Source: Bacillota bacterium (GTDB lineage: Bacteria > Bacillota > Clostridia > Clostridiales > Clostridiaceae). Taken from it: a stretch of DNA of 64,000 nt. Made by a program: the position numbers and the translations under genes. The notes under the pieces were generated by a model. That model did not search any database, was not told where the DNA came from, and saw only the letters and a list, made by a program, of their open reading frames with translations. Each line of letters starts with the position of its first letter. Position 1 is the stretch's first letter. The stretch spans positions 1 through 64,000 of the forward strand of contig JAUZPI010000014.1 of NCBI GenBank assembly GCA_030706015.1, written 5' to 3'. Shown piece by piece: positions 24,276 to 32,320 of the stretch.

Positions 24276-24650
24276 CTGAGTAAGCAGGATTTAACAAAAG
24301 ATCAAAGGATAAAAAAGGAGATTAATAGACTGAAAAAATTATTCAAAGAGATGCCACAAAATACTATGAACAAAGTTATTTCGCTCATTGAAAATGCCGC
24401 CTTTATGACTGTAACACTAGAAGATTTGCAAAATGAAATAATCCTGAAAGGTCCAGTATGTGAATATCAAAATGGCGAAAACCAATGGGGTACAAAGAAA
24501 AGCCCTGAGGTTGAAATCTATAACACAATGATAAAAAATCATATGAGTATCATTAAACAATTAACTGATCTTATGCCAGAACCTAAAAAGGAATTGCCTA
24601 AGCCGGAAGATGATTTTCTTAAAATACTAAGGCGTGATATTAATGGCTAG
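24276..24650 (+). CDS. terS: Terminase small subunit (P27 family), CTG start
   Basis: About 124 residues. INRLKKLFKEM...NKVISLIENAAFMTVTLEDLQNEIILKGPVCEYQNGENQWGTKKSPEVEIYNTMIKNHMSIIKQLTDLMP is the P27 family. The family N-terminus is in frame upstream of the first ATG (24351) back to a CTG at 24276, which sits 9 bases after AAGGAGGTG and directly after an in-frame TGA. The ATG has no ribosome site, so a CTG start is likely. TerS recognises phage DNA for packaging. Confidence 0.85.
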   Translation: MSKQDLTKDQRIKKEINRLKKLFKEMPQNTMNKVISLIENAAFMTVTLEDLQNEIILKGPVCEYQNGENQWGTKKSPEVEIYNTMIKNHMSIIKQLTDLMPEPKKELPKPEDDFLKILRRDING

Positions 24651-26376
24651 AAAGCAAATTGAAATTCCTATTTACATAAAAGATTGGCATGATTATATAA
24701 AAGAAAAGCCTAAAAATCATAATAAAGATATAAAAAAACTTAAGAAATTAATTGAAAAACTTCTTAAAAGTAAAACTGTATTTTATGATAACACTGACGT
24801 AGAAGCATTCATTCAATTTTGTAAGTTAGTAAAGCATAGAGAAGGCAGATGGGCTGGACAACCATTAGAATTATCTATAGAACAGAAGTATATAGCTGCA
24901 TGTGTATTTGGTTTCAAGATGTATGATTCTGAGTTAAATATGGTAGTTAGATACTTTAGAGAAATGGTACTTTTAGTAGCTAGAAAATGGGGTAAATCGA
25001 CGTTTGTATCTGCTATAGCTGATTTTATGCTGATGTGTGATAGAGAACCTGCAGCGCAAGTATGGTGTTTAGCTACTCAGAAGCAGCAAGCTAGTATAGT
25101 TTATGAAGCGGCTAAAAACTTTGCATTAGGTAGTGAAGCTTTAAAACCGCATGTAAAAACTAGAAGGGACAAAGATAATTCAGAGATGTTTTTGTTTCCT
25201 GCCGGAAATAGCTATATGAAAGCTGGAAGTAAAAATAGTAATTCTCAAGATGGATTAAATCCTCATTGTGTTGTTATTGATGAACTACATGCTATTAAAG
25301 ATAGAAATACTTATGATGTATTCTCGTCAGCCATGGGAGCTAGGTCACAACCATTAATATTCATCATCAGTACTTTTGGATTTAATAGAGAAGGTATCTT
25401 TGATAGTGTACTTGAAAGGTGCGAAGCAGTTTTAAATGGCACAAGTTCAGAAAGATTGTTTCCTATGATTTTCAGGATAGATGATGAGGATAATCCTGCA
25501 GATAGAAAGTGTTGGATTAAAGCAAATCCAGGACTAATTGAAGCTAGACCTACAATGAGTTATCTTGAAGGCGAGTATCAGAAGGCACTAAAGGACCCAG
25601 CACAACTACCAAGCTTTTTGGCTAAGCATCTTAATATGGCAAGTTCAATGTCAGTAGTATATTTTGATTTACAACAAGTGGACAGATGTGCTATTGACAT
25701 GAATTTAGCGATGATACAGGATAAATATGCTGCAGGTGGAGCTGATTTAGCAGAAACAACGGATTTATGTTGTGCTTCTGCATTAATACCTTTAAAAGGA
25801 AAGTTGTATTTATTTCAAAAATATTTTATTGCTAGGCAGAGAATAGAGCAAAATAGCAAGGCAGATAAAATGGCATACGAAAGTTTCTGCAGAACTAATG
25901 CCCTGGATCCATTAAATAATGAATTGCTTAAAATATGCGAGGGTAGCTTAGTCAAAAAAAGTGATGTTACTGAATGGTTCGTTGAATTGTCAGAAAAATA
26001 TCAAGTTACCTTTTGGAAGATTGGTGCGGATAGATGGCATTTTGATGAATGGTCAGAGGATATGTCTATGAAAGGATTCCCACTAGAAGACAAAGACGGC
26101 AAGGGAGTTTTATTTCCAGTTGCCATGGGCGCTAAAAGCTTGTCAACTCCAATGAAGGAAACGAGATCACTATTTGAAGATAAAATTATACAATTCAGTA
26201 GGTATAATGGTCTATTTAGATGGTGTACAACTAATACTGCGGCAAGGGTTGACGTAAATAAGAACATACAACCTGATAAAGCAAAATCAAAGGCAAGAAT
26301 CGATGGATACTTGTCTTTTTTGTGCGCCTATATTGCTTATTTAAAATGCAAAGATATGTTTGATGAATATCAATAA
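24643..26376 (+). CDS. terL: Terminase large subunit
   Basis: 577 residues from ATG 24643, overlapping terS by 8 bases. Packaging ATPase with Walker A ARKWGKST and Walker B CVVIDELHAIKD, a LATQKQQASIVYEAA segment, and a C-terminal RNase-H-like nuclease region beginning GGADLAETTD. Of the HK97/lambda-like Terminase_1 type. It powers DNA translocation into the prohead and cuts the concatemer. Confidence 0.95.
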   Translation: MARKQIEIPIYIKDWHDYIKEKPKNHNKDIKKLKKLIEKLLKSKTVFYDNTDVEAFIQFCKLVKHREGRWAGQPLELSIEQKYIAACVFGFKMYDSELNMVVRYFREMVLLVARKWGKSTFVSAIADFMLMCDREPAAQVWCLATQKQQASIVYEAAKNFALGSEALKPHVKTRRDKDNSEMFLFPAGNSYMKAGSKNSNSQDGLNPHCVVIDELHAIKDRNTYDVFSSAMGARSQPLIFIISTFGFNREGIFDSVLERCEAVLNGTSSERLFPMIFRIDDEDNPADRKCWIKANPGLIEARPTMSYLEGEYQKALKDPAQLPSFLAKHLNMASSMSVVYFDLQQVDRCAIDMNLAMIQDKYAAGGADLAETTDLCCASALIPLKGKLYLFQKYFIARQRIEQNSKADKMAYESFCRTNALDPLNNELLKICEGSLVKKSDVTEWFVELSEKYQVTFWKIGADRWHFDEWSEDMSMKGFPLEDKDGKGVLFPVAMGAKSLSTPMKETRSLFEDKIIQFSRYNGLFRWCTTNTAARVDVNKNIQPDKAKSKARIDGYLSFLCAYIAYLKCKDMFDEYQ

Positions 26377-26385
26377 TGAAAGGTG

Positions 26386-27591
26386 GTGAGTAAAATAGGA
26401 GTTTTTAGTAATGTAATAAGTTATTTTCGAGGAGATAAACTTACAGCAGCAAAGCTAGTTAATCTATTGAATCAAGGATATTCCATACTTCAAGTCAATA
26501 GACAATTATATGATATTCCAGAGGTTAGAACTGCAATTAATTTTGTCGCTGAGAAAGTGGGAAGCGTGCCTTTTTATCATATAAGAGCTGATACCGAAGG
26601 CAATATGGAAATGGTTAACGACAGTTTTCAATATGTACTTAATGTAAGGACTAATAAGTATCAAGGTCCTCAAGTATTTTGGACTCACATGATAACCATG
26701 TATCTTGCTGCTAATAATGCTTTCGCCATGCCTGAATGGAATGATAATGGAACACTGGCAGCCATATATCCACTTCCATTTACAAACTTTGATTTTACAC
26801 AAGATGAAAATGGAAAGTTAATAATAGTGTTCGATGGAAATACAAATTATGCATTCTATTATGATGATATAATCCATCTTCAAAGATTTCCGACTTTTAA
26901 AGGCGGAGCTAGGAAACAGGCAACAGGAAACTATACAACTATGGTTGGTACTATGCAAAATCAAGCTGTTAAAGATAGTGAAACAAGTAATAGGATATCA
27001 GCATTACTACAAGTAAAGGCTCAGCTTAAATCCACTGACATGAAAAAGAAGCTGGATGAGTTTAAAGATACATTCCTAACAGCTGAGAATACAACTGGAA
27101 TGGGTATGATTGGCGCTGAGTATGAACTCTTACCATTTAACTTTAAAAATAGTCCATTAAATACGGAACTATTAACAGAAGTGATTAAGCAGTTATACAA
27201 CTACTTTGGACCAAGTTATGAAATTATAAATGGTACTTCTGGAGAACTGGAGTATGAGCAGTTTATTGATAATAAAGTAAAGCCGATTGTTTATCAAATT
27301 GAGGAAGAACTAACTTATAAACTATTTTCAACTAATGAGATTTATTTTAATAATAAAATTCAAGCTGAAACTATTGATTTAGAAATAAGTACATTGTCGG
27401 CAAAAACAGCTTTTTATAAAGAAATGGTATATGGCACGATTATGAATAGAAATGAAATAAGACGTAGGCTGGGAATGCCAAGAGGTCCATCTGAACTTGA
27501 TAAATTCCTCGGTAATAAAAATTTTGAAACACTTGAACCAGGAATATATGAGGTTGGTGGAACTGAAAATAACCCTAATGATGGGAAGTAA
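26386..27591 (+). CDS. Phage portal protein
   Basis: About 401 residues from a GTG (26383 or 26386; GAAAGGTG upstream). Portal family landmarks: YDIPEVRTAINFVAEKVGSVPFYHI, NAFAMPEW...LPF, DIIHLQRFP, and LTYKLFS in the C-terminal third, ending MNRNEIRRRLGMPRG. It forms the dodecameric DNA channel at one capsid vertex. HK97-type portal size. It is followed by the protease gene. Confidence 0.93.
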   Translation: MSKIGVFSNVISYFRGDKLTAAKLVNLLNQGYSILQVNRQLYDIPEVRTAINFVAEKVGSVPFYHIRADTEGNMEMVNDSFQYVLNVRTNKYQGPQVFWTHMITMYLAANNAFAMPEWNDNGTLAAIYPLPFTNFDFTQDENGKLIIVFDGNTNYAFYYDDIIHLQRFPTFKGGARKQATGNYTTMVGTMQNQAVKDSETSNRISALLQVKAQLKSTDMKKKLDEFKDTFLTAENTTGMGMIGAEYELLPFNFKNSPLNTELLTEVIKQLYNYFGPSYEIINGTSGELEYEQFIDNKVKPIVYQIEEELTYKLFSTNEIYFNNKIQAETIDLEISTLSAKTAFYKEMVYGTIMNRNEIRRRLGMPRGPSELDKFLGNKNFETLEPGIYEVGGTENNPNDGK

Positions 27592-27604
27592 GGAGGAAGC
27601 AAGC

Positions 27605-28279
27605 TTGAAAAATGAAGATAAAAAATCACCATTATTAGCTCAAACTAAAAGAAGAGTAAATTTCGGAAATGAAAATGCTAAGTTTAGGGCAACAACAGAA
27701 GAAGTAGATGGTCAACAGGTAAGAGTTTTAAAAGGCTATCCAATACTGTTTGGTGTCTATGGAAAGCCATATCGCGGCAGTAAATGGGTAGAAAGGATAG
27801 ACAAAGCTGCAGTAGCGACAGTTGATTTTTCTAAACTAATGCTGTTGTGGAACCATGACCAAGGTTCGCCATTAGCAAAGGCAAGCAAAAACATGGAGGT
27901 GACAGTCGATGATGTTGGTGTATTTATAAAGGCAACATTAGGAAACACAGAACTCGATAACCTTGTCTATGATAGGGTTAGCAGAGAGATAATTGACGGA
28001 ATGTCATTCTGGTTCGATAGTAATGCCATGATAGCTCATGATTGGGAAAATAAAATAGATGTAGTCACTAAGATTAATGAAATATATGAGGTGAGTATAG
28101 TAACATTCCCTGCATATGAAGAAACAGTTGTTATTACTGCAGATGGGACAGACCCTACACCAAATCCGCCAGATGATGAGAAATTACCACCTAGCACTAA
28201 TGAAGATGATGACGACGAGGAAGATAATAACTCTGAAGAAGTCAAACAAGCATTATTAAGTTTAATAGAAACATTATAG
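27605..28279 (+). CDS. HK97-family prohead protease
   Basis: 224 residues from TTG 27605 after TAAGGAGGAAGC. VRVLKGYPILFGVYGKPYRGSKWVERIDKAAV, LLWNHDQGSPLAKA (catalytic-region His) and EVSIVTFPAYEET (catalytic Ser region) mark the S78-like protease. It cleaves the capsid scaffold domain during maturation. The C-terminal 45 residues form a strongly acidic tail (DDDDEEDNN). Confidence 0.9.
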   Translation: MKNEDKKSPLLAQTKRRVNFGNENAKFRATTEEVDGQQVRVLKGYPILFGVYGKPYRGSKWVERIDKAAVATVDFSKLMLLWNHDQGSPLAKASKNMEVTVDDVGVFIKATLGNTELDNLVYDRVSREIIDGMSFWFDSNAMIAHDWENKIDVVTKINEIYEVSIVTFPAYEETVVITADGTDPTPNPPDDEKLPPSTNEDDDDEEDNNSEEVKQALLSLIETL

Positions 28280-28290
28280 GAGGAAGTACG

Positions 28291-29538
28291 ATGGGAAAAT
28301 TAAGTCAAAAGGAAATTGCAGATTTAAAAAGAGAGAAAACAGAGCTTGAACAAAAGAGAACTGAATTAAAGGTAAAATGTAAAAATCACAGAGATATGTC
28401 AGTTGAGGATCTTAATGGAGTAACTGAAAACTTAAGAACTGTTTCAACCAGATTAGATGAAATAGATGAGCAGTTAGCAGGTCAAGATTTGAACAAAAGA
28501 GAGGTGTCAAGTTTTATGCAAGACAAATTAGGAAAAGAAATTAATCAAGAGAACTATAGATCAACTACACAATACAGGGATGCATTTTATAGAAGTTTCT
28601 TAGCTGGAAAGGTATCAGAAAGTGATGCTGAAATAATGTCATTTGGCAAAAGAGCAGTATCAAATGGAAATGGTGATGGAGTTGCAAGCGGAGCAGATTA
28701 CTTAGTTCCTCAAACAACTCTTAATAAGGTATATTCAATAATTAAACAGTATGGAAGATTATATTCTGCTATAACTAAGTTTGGTTTTACTGGAGATGTA
28801 GCCCTTCCAATTGGTACAGCAAAGGCGCCAACTGATAATGGTGATGGAACAACTACATTATCATTTGACTTCACAGAGGTGAAAATATCTCAACAGGCTG
28901 TAGTTGCTACTATAGTAGTTAAAAATCTTTTACTAAGAAACAGTATACCAGCGTTTGAGCAATATCTTTCAATGGAAATAGGAAAATATATAGGATTATT
29001 GCTTGAAAGCTATGTATTAAATGGATCACTTTCAACTTCAACTTTTGAGGGAATAATAACAGCATTAAAGGTAGCTCCTTCGGCCGCAAAAACTTATTCA
29101 ACTTTAGATTGGGCAAAAATAGCTGAGATAATGTCCAATGTTGAAAGCCCTTATGGTGATAATGCATCATGGGTAATGAAGAGAAGTACCTTCTTCAAAA
29201 AATTCTTTGCATTAACTGACTCAGCAGGAAAACCTATTGTTGCCGTTACACCATTAATACAAGGTCAGCCTGGACAAGATAACTATGGAACTGCAAGCCC
29301 ATATCTAATAGCAGGACAACCTGTTATCTTCACAAGTCAAATGCCAGATGAGGATTCCATATTATACGGAGATTTGACAACCTACGTTGTAAATGAATCG
29401 GAATCATTTGTAATTGAATCTAATACTAGTGAAATGTTCAGTCAGGATAAAACAGTATGGAGAGGTAAAGTATATAGCGGAGGTAAGTCTTTATTTGCTA
29501 AAGATACATTCACTTACTACTCATACTCAGCATCTTAA
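28291..29538 (+). CDS. HK97-type major capsid protein
   Basis: 415 residues. The first ~115 are a coiled-coil delta/scaffold domain (ADLKREKTELEQKRTELKVKCKNHRDMSVEDLNG). The HK97 fold follows, with GVASGADYLVPQTTLNKVYSIIKQYGRLYSAITKFGF, ESYVLNG and the C-terminal RGKVYSGGKSLFAKDTFTYY. The scaffold is presumably removed by the neighbouring protease. Strong GGAGGAAG site. Confidence 0.93.
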   Translation: MGKLSQKEIADLKREKTELEQKRTELKVKCKNHRDMSVEDLNGVTENLRTVSTRLDEIDEQLAGQDLNKREVSSFMQDKLGKEINQENYRSTTQYRDAFYRSFLAGKVSESDAEIMSFGKRAVSNGNGDGVASGADYLVPQTTLNKVYSIIKQYGRLYSAITKFGFTGDVALPIGTAKAPTDNGDGTTTLSFDFTEVKISQQAVVATIVVKNLLLRNSIPAFEQYLSMEIGKYIGLLLESYVLNGSLSTSTFEGIITALKVAPSAAKTYSTLDWAKIAEIMSNVESPYGDNASWVMKRSTFFKKFFALTDSAGKPIVAVTPLIQGQPGQDNYGTASPYLIAGQPVIFTSQMPDEDSILYGDLTTYVVNESESFVIESNTSEMFSQDKTVWRGKVYSGGKSLFAKDTFTYYSYSAS

Positions 29539-29561
29539 TTTAGTAAAGGAGAGATTGATTA

Positions 29562-29765
29562 ATGGCAGCTAGAGTAAAGAAAACAATAGATGAAGCTGTA
29601 GAAATTAAGCAAGATGAGGCTGTAATATATTTTAAGGCCAATAGACCATTAACCACTCAGGAACATAAGAATTTACATGAAAAAATTGAAATAGAAATGG
29701 AGAAATCGGGGCTAAAGATTATTTTAGTCCCTTTTCTTGTAGATGTAGGTGATACGAATGAGTGA
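29562..29765 (+). CDS. Small head-region protein
   Basis: 67 residues, charged: EAVEIKQDEAVIYFKANRPLTTQEHKNLHEKIEIEMEKSGLKIILVPFLVDV. No named family recognised; a protein of this size and pattern often sits between capsid and connector genes. Its stop overlaps the connector start by 8 bases. Confidence 0.6.
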   Translation: MAARVKKTIDEAVEIKQDEAVIYFKANRPLTTQEHKNLHEKIEIEMEKSGLKIILVPFLVDVGDTNE

Positions 29766-30027
29766 TGATGAGTTATTAGAGAAAGTAAAAACAGGTCTAA
29801 ATGTAGATGGAACTGACAATGATAATGCTCTTAGAATAAAAGTAATGGCTGTTAAACAGTATATGCTTAATTCAGGTGTAACTAGTGAAGCTATTCAAAC
29901 TGAACTTGGGATTGCAACTTTAACAATAGGAGTAAATGACATATGGAATCTAGATCCTGGTGAAATCAAATTCTCATATGCCTTTGATATGTGCTTAATG
30001 CCACAACTTAAGGTTATAAGTATGTAG
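29758..30027 (+). CDS. Head-tail connector protein (gp6-like)
   Basis: 89 residues from ATG 29758. LLEKVKTGLNVDGTDNDNALRIKVMAVKQYMLNSGVTSEAIQTELGIATLTIGVNDIWNLDPGEIKFSYAFDMCLMPQLKVI is the gp6/HK97 connector type with AT--L--GV-D-WN. It binds below the portal. Confidence 0.75.
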   Translation: MSDDELLEKVKTGLNVDGTDNDNALRIKVMAVKQYMLNSGVTSEAIQTELGIATLTIGVNDIWNLDPGEIKFSYAFDMCLMPQLKVISM

Positions 30028-30038
30028 GGGGAATAGTA

Positions 30039-30365
30039 TTGAAAGCAAAAAGATTTGACCAAAGAATAATTATTCAGGAAAGAACATTGACAAAAGTTAA
30101 AGGTGTCCAAACAGAAGACTGGTCAGATTTTCACGCATGTTGGTGTTCAATTAGTAGCCTATATGGACAAGAAGTATATAAGGCCATAGAGGTTAATTTG
30201 GAAAATGTTTTAAGTTTTACAGTAAGATATGCATCCAACCTAAAAGACCTAAATACAAAGGAATATAGAGTAATGTGGGGTAGTAGGATTTTTAATTTGA
30301 TTGCCACGGATTATTACGGTTTCGATAAAAGAACTATTACAATTAAAGGCAAAGAGGTGGTTTAA
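30039..30365 (+). CDS. Phage head closure/head-tail adaptor
   Basis: 108 residues from TTG 30039 after AGGGGG. DQRIIIQERTLTKVKGVQTEDWSDFHACWCSISSLYGQEVYKAIEVNLENVLSFTVRY...KEYRVMWGSRIFNLIATDYYGFDKRTITIKGKEV is the SPP1 gp16-like head closure family. It seals the portal and provides the tail docking site. Confidence 0.85.
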   Translation: MKAKRFDQRIIIQERTLTKVKGVQTEDWSDFHACWCSISSLYGQEVYKAIEVNLENVLSFTVRYASNLKDLNTKEYRVMWGSRIFNLIATDYYGFDKRTITIKGKEVV

Positions 30366-30716
30366 TTGGATATTATAGAGAAAATAGACACAACTTTAGA
30401 AGCTGCACTCACGCCTCATAATGTACAAAGTTTCTATGGGTGGTATGACAGTAATATCAATGATACACACGTAACATTTTTACAATTGAATGATACTGAT
30501 ACAGATTTTGAAGATGATGAGGCAGGATCAAAAGAATATTTTATACAAGTAGATATTTGGAGTCGGGAAAATGTAGAGGATCTAAAAGAGGTAATTAAAG
30601 AATCTATGAAAACAATAGAAAATTGCACATACGCACAAGGTCAGGACTTCTATGAAACTGATACAAAAATATTCCATAAAGCTTTGAGGTTCTATATACG
30701 AGAGGAAGCGGCATAA
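30366..30716 (+). CDS. Tail-completion/joining protein
   Basis: 116 residues from TTG 30366, directly after the head-closure stop. HVTFLQLNDTDTDFEDDEAGSKEYFIQVDIWSRENVEDLKEVIKESMKTIE suggests the DUF3168/gp17 tail-terminator type. Overlaps the next gene by one base. Confidence 0.65.
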   Translation: MDIIEKIDTTLEAALTPHNVQSFYGWYDSNINDTHVTFLQLNDTDTDFEDDEAGSKEYFIQVDIWSRENVEDLKEVIKESMKTIENCTYAQGQDFYETDTKIFHKALRFYIREEAA

Positions 30717-31096
30717 TGAGTACTACTTTCAACGTAGAAGGACTCCCGGAGATATTTAAAAGGCTTGAAGGTATGGGTAGAAAAGGTGTAAGCATAGAAA
30801 ACAATTCATTAATCAATGCAACAAACCCTATTTTGGAAGATGCTAAAAATACAACTGCTTTTAAAGATGTAACCGGAAAACTTAGGAAATCATTAAAAAC
30901 ATCTAATGTAAAGAAAAATAAAGGCATAAAATTCGTGTGGGTAGGTGATGTAGATAAGCAAGCTAACTATTCCTGGTATGTTGAGTATGGAGATAGTAAA
31001 ACACCACCTAAACCATTCTTGAGACCAGCTTATGAAAAAAATAAGGGTAAGGTTTTAGAAAATATAAGGAATGAAATAAAGAAAGCTTTAAAATAA
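30716..31096 (+). CDS. HK97-gp10 family tail-joining protein
   Basis: 126 residues. VEGLPEIFKRLEGMGRKGVSIENNSLINATNPILEDAKNTTAFKDVTGKLRKSLKTSNV and WYVEYGDSKTPPKPFLRPAYEKN are the HK97 gp10 signatures. It takes part in head-tail joining. Start ATG 30716 overlaps the upstream stop. Confidence 0.88.
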   Translation: MSTTFNVEGLPEIFKRLEGMGRKGVSIENNSLINATNPILEDAKNTTAFKDVTGKLRKSLKTSNVKKNKGIKFVWVGDVDKQANYSWYVEYGDSKTPPKPFLRPAYEKNKGKVLENIRNEIKKALK

Positions 31097-31126
31097 GTTC
31101 AAATAAAGAAAGTGAGGTAGATATAA

Positions 31127-31705
31127 ATGGCTAGAAGAAAAGGTTTGAAAGATATATATGTTGCTAAAGTAACAAAGAATGATGCTAATAGCTACACTAC
31201 ATCAGATCCAGTAAAATTATGTAAAGCAATTAGCGCAAAGGTAACACCTAAGGTAAATTCGGATAAACTTTACAGTGATGATTCTGTGGAAGATATAATA
31301 AATAATTTTGATAGTTGTGATGTTGAGATTGAGGGTAACGAGTTAAGTCCTGAAATGAGAGCATTACTATTTGGACATACTGTAACAAAGGGGATGGAAA
31401 TAGATAATATAAATGACTTCAGCAATGAGGTTGCTTTTGGTTACAGAGCTAAGAAAACTGATGGGAAATATGAATTTGTATGGCTTTATTGCGGAAAGTT
31501 TGAAGATGTTGCAGATGACAATGAAACAACTGCTGATAAAGTTAAAACTCAAACAGCTAAAATTAAAGGGTCTTTCTATGGCAGAGCAAAAGATGGAAAC
31601 TACAGAGTTAGAGTTGATGAAAGTTTCTTAGCAGACACAGATGAAGAAGCTAAAACAGCCATATCAAACTGGTTTGAAAATGTTCAAGAACCAGTAGCAG
31701 CGTAA
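31127..31705 (+). CDS. Major tail tube protein
   Basis: 192 residues, phi13-type: MARRKGLKDIYVAKVTKND...AISAKVTPKVNSDKLYSDDSVEDIINNFDSCDVEIEGNELSPEMRALLFGH...VAFGYRAKKTDGKYEFVWLYCGKF. It polymerises into the long non-contractile tail tube. Immediately followed by an intrinsic hairpin that may reduce readthrough to the tail genes. Confidence 0.88.
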   Translation: MARRKGLKDIYVAKVTKNDANSYTTSDPVKLCKAISAKVTPKVNSDKLYSDDSVEDIINNFDSCDVEIEGNELSPEMRALLFGHTVTKGMEIDNINDFSNEVAFGYRAKKTDGKYEFVWLYCGKFEDVADDNETTADKVKTQTAKIKGSFYGRAKDGNYRVRVDESFLADTDEEAKTAISNWFENVQEPVAA

Positions 31706-31729
31706 AGAGTACATTAAGTACTCTTTTTT
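31706..31729 (+). terminator. Hairpin after the major tail protein gene
   Basis: AGAGTAC / GTACTCT with a 5-base loop followed by TTTTTT, starting at the stop codon. Being inside the late operon it is probably a partial terminator that keeps tube protein in excess over tail assembly proteins. Confidence 0.75.
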
Positions 31730-31764
31730 CTATTTAAGTTAAAGATTTGAGGAGGTAAAGCTAA

Positions 31765-32055
31765 ATGAAAGTTACAATAGGTGAAAAGACATTCGAACAA
31801 ACAAAGATTAAAGGTAGAGCTATAAGAAAATTCTTAGAAGTTAAGGAGAACTTAGATACTAAAGAAAAAGATTTTGGCACAAAAGAATTCGACACTATTG
31901 TCAATTTTATAGTAGATACATTCGGCAATAAGTTTACAAGTGATGATTTGCTTGACGAATTAGATGCAAGTGAAATATTTAAAGTTTTCTATGATGTGTG
32001 TGATGATATCGGAAAACAAATGTCAAGTAAGGTGAATGAATTTGAAAAAAACTAA
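31765..32055 (+). CDS. Tail assembly chaperone G
   Basis: 96 residues: MKVTIGEKTFEQTKIKGRAIRKFLEVKENLDTK...EFDTIVNFIVDTFGNKFTSDDLLDELDASEIFKVFYDVCDDIGKQ. It is the G-type chaperone preceding the tape measure gene. It ends right after a slippery heptamer, and a -1 frame of 82 codons continues to 32300. Confidence 0.85.
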   Translation: MKVTIGEKTFEQTKIKGRAIRKFLEVKENLDTKEKDFGTKEFDTIVNFIVDTFGNKFTSDDLLDELDASEIFKVFYDVCDDIGKQMSSKVNEFEKN

Positions 32056-32300
32056 ATAGGGGTGGCGCTTCTAATGTTATTGAAGTTGGTCACTCCATTT
32101 TTGATGAATATGATAGAGAGAATGGATACATATCAGATGAAGAGGAGCGGCAATACTATATAGATTTCATACTTACAATATATGATATTGCTATTAAGCA
32201 GGGTATGTCATTCAATGATTGTGATGAAATGGACATTCTTGGTTATATAGATTATATTACCTATTGTGCTTTTAGAAAAGAATCTAATGATGATGAGTAG
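31765..32300 (+). CDS. Tail assembly chaperone GT (programmed -1 frameshift product)
   Basis: The zero-frame gene runs GAA-AAA-AAC-TAA at 32044-32055. The heptamer A-AAA-AAC (32046-32052) is a classic -1 slippery site. After slipping, the frame is open from 32052 to a TAG at 32298-32300 and reads LNRGGASNVIEVGHSIFDEYD...ISDEEERQYYIDFILTIYDIAIKQGMSFNDCDEMDILGYIDYI, a good T-domain. The 178-residue fusion is the lambda gpG-GT arrangement; the T part has no start of its own. Confidence 0.88.
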
Positions 32301-32320
32301 TAGAGGGGGTGAGAGAAAAT

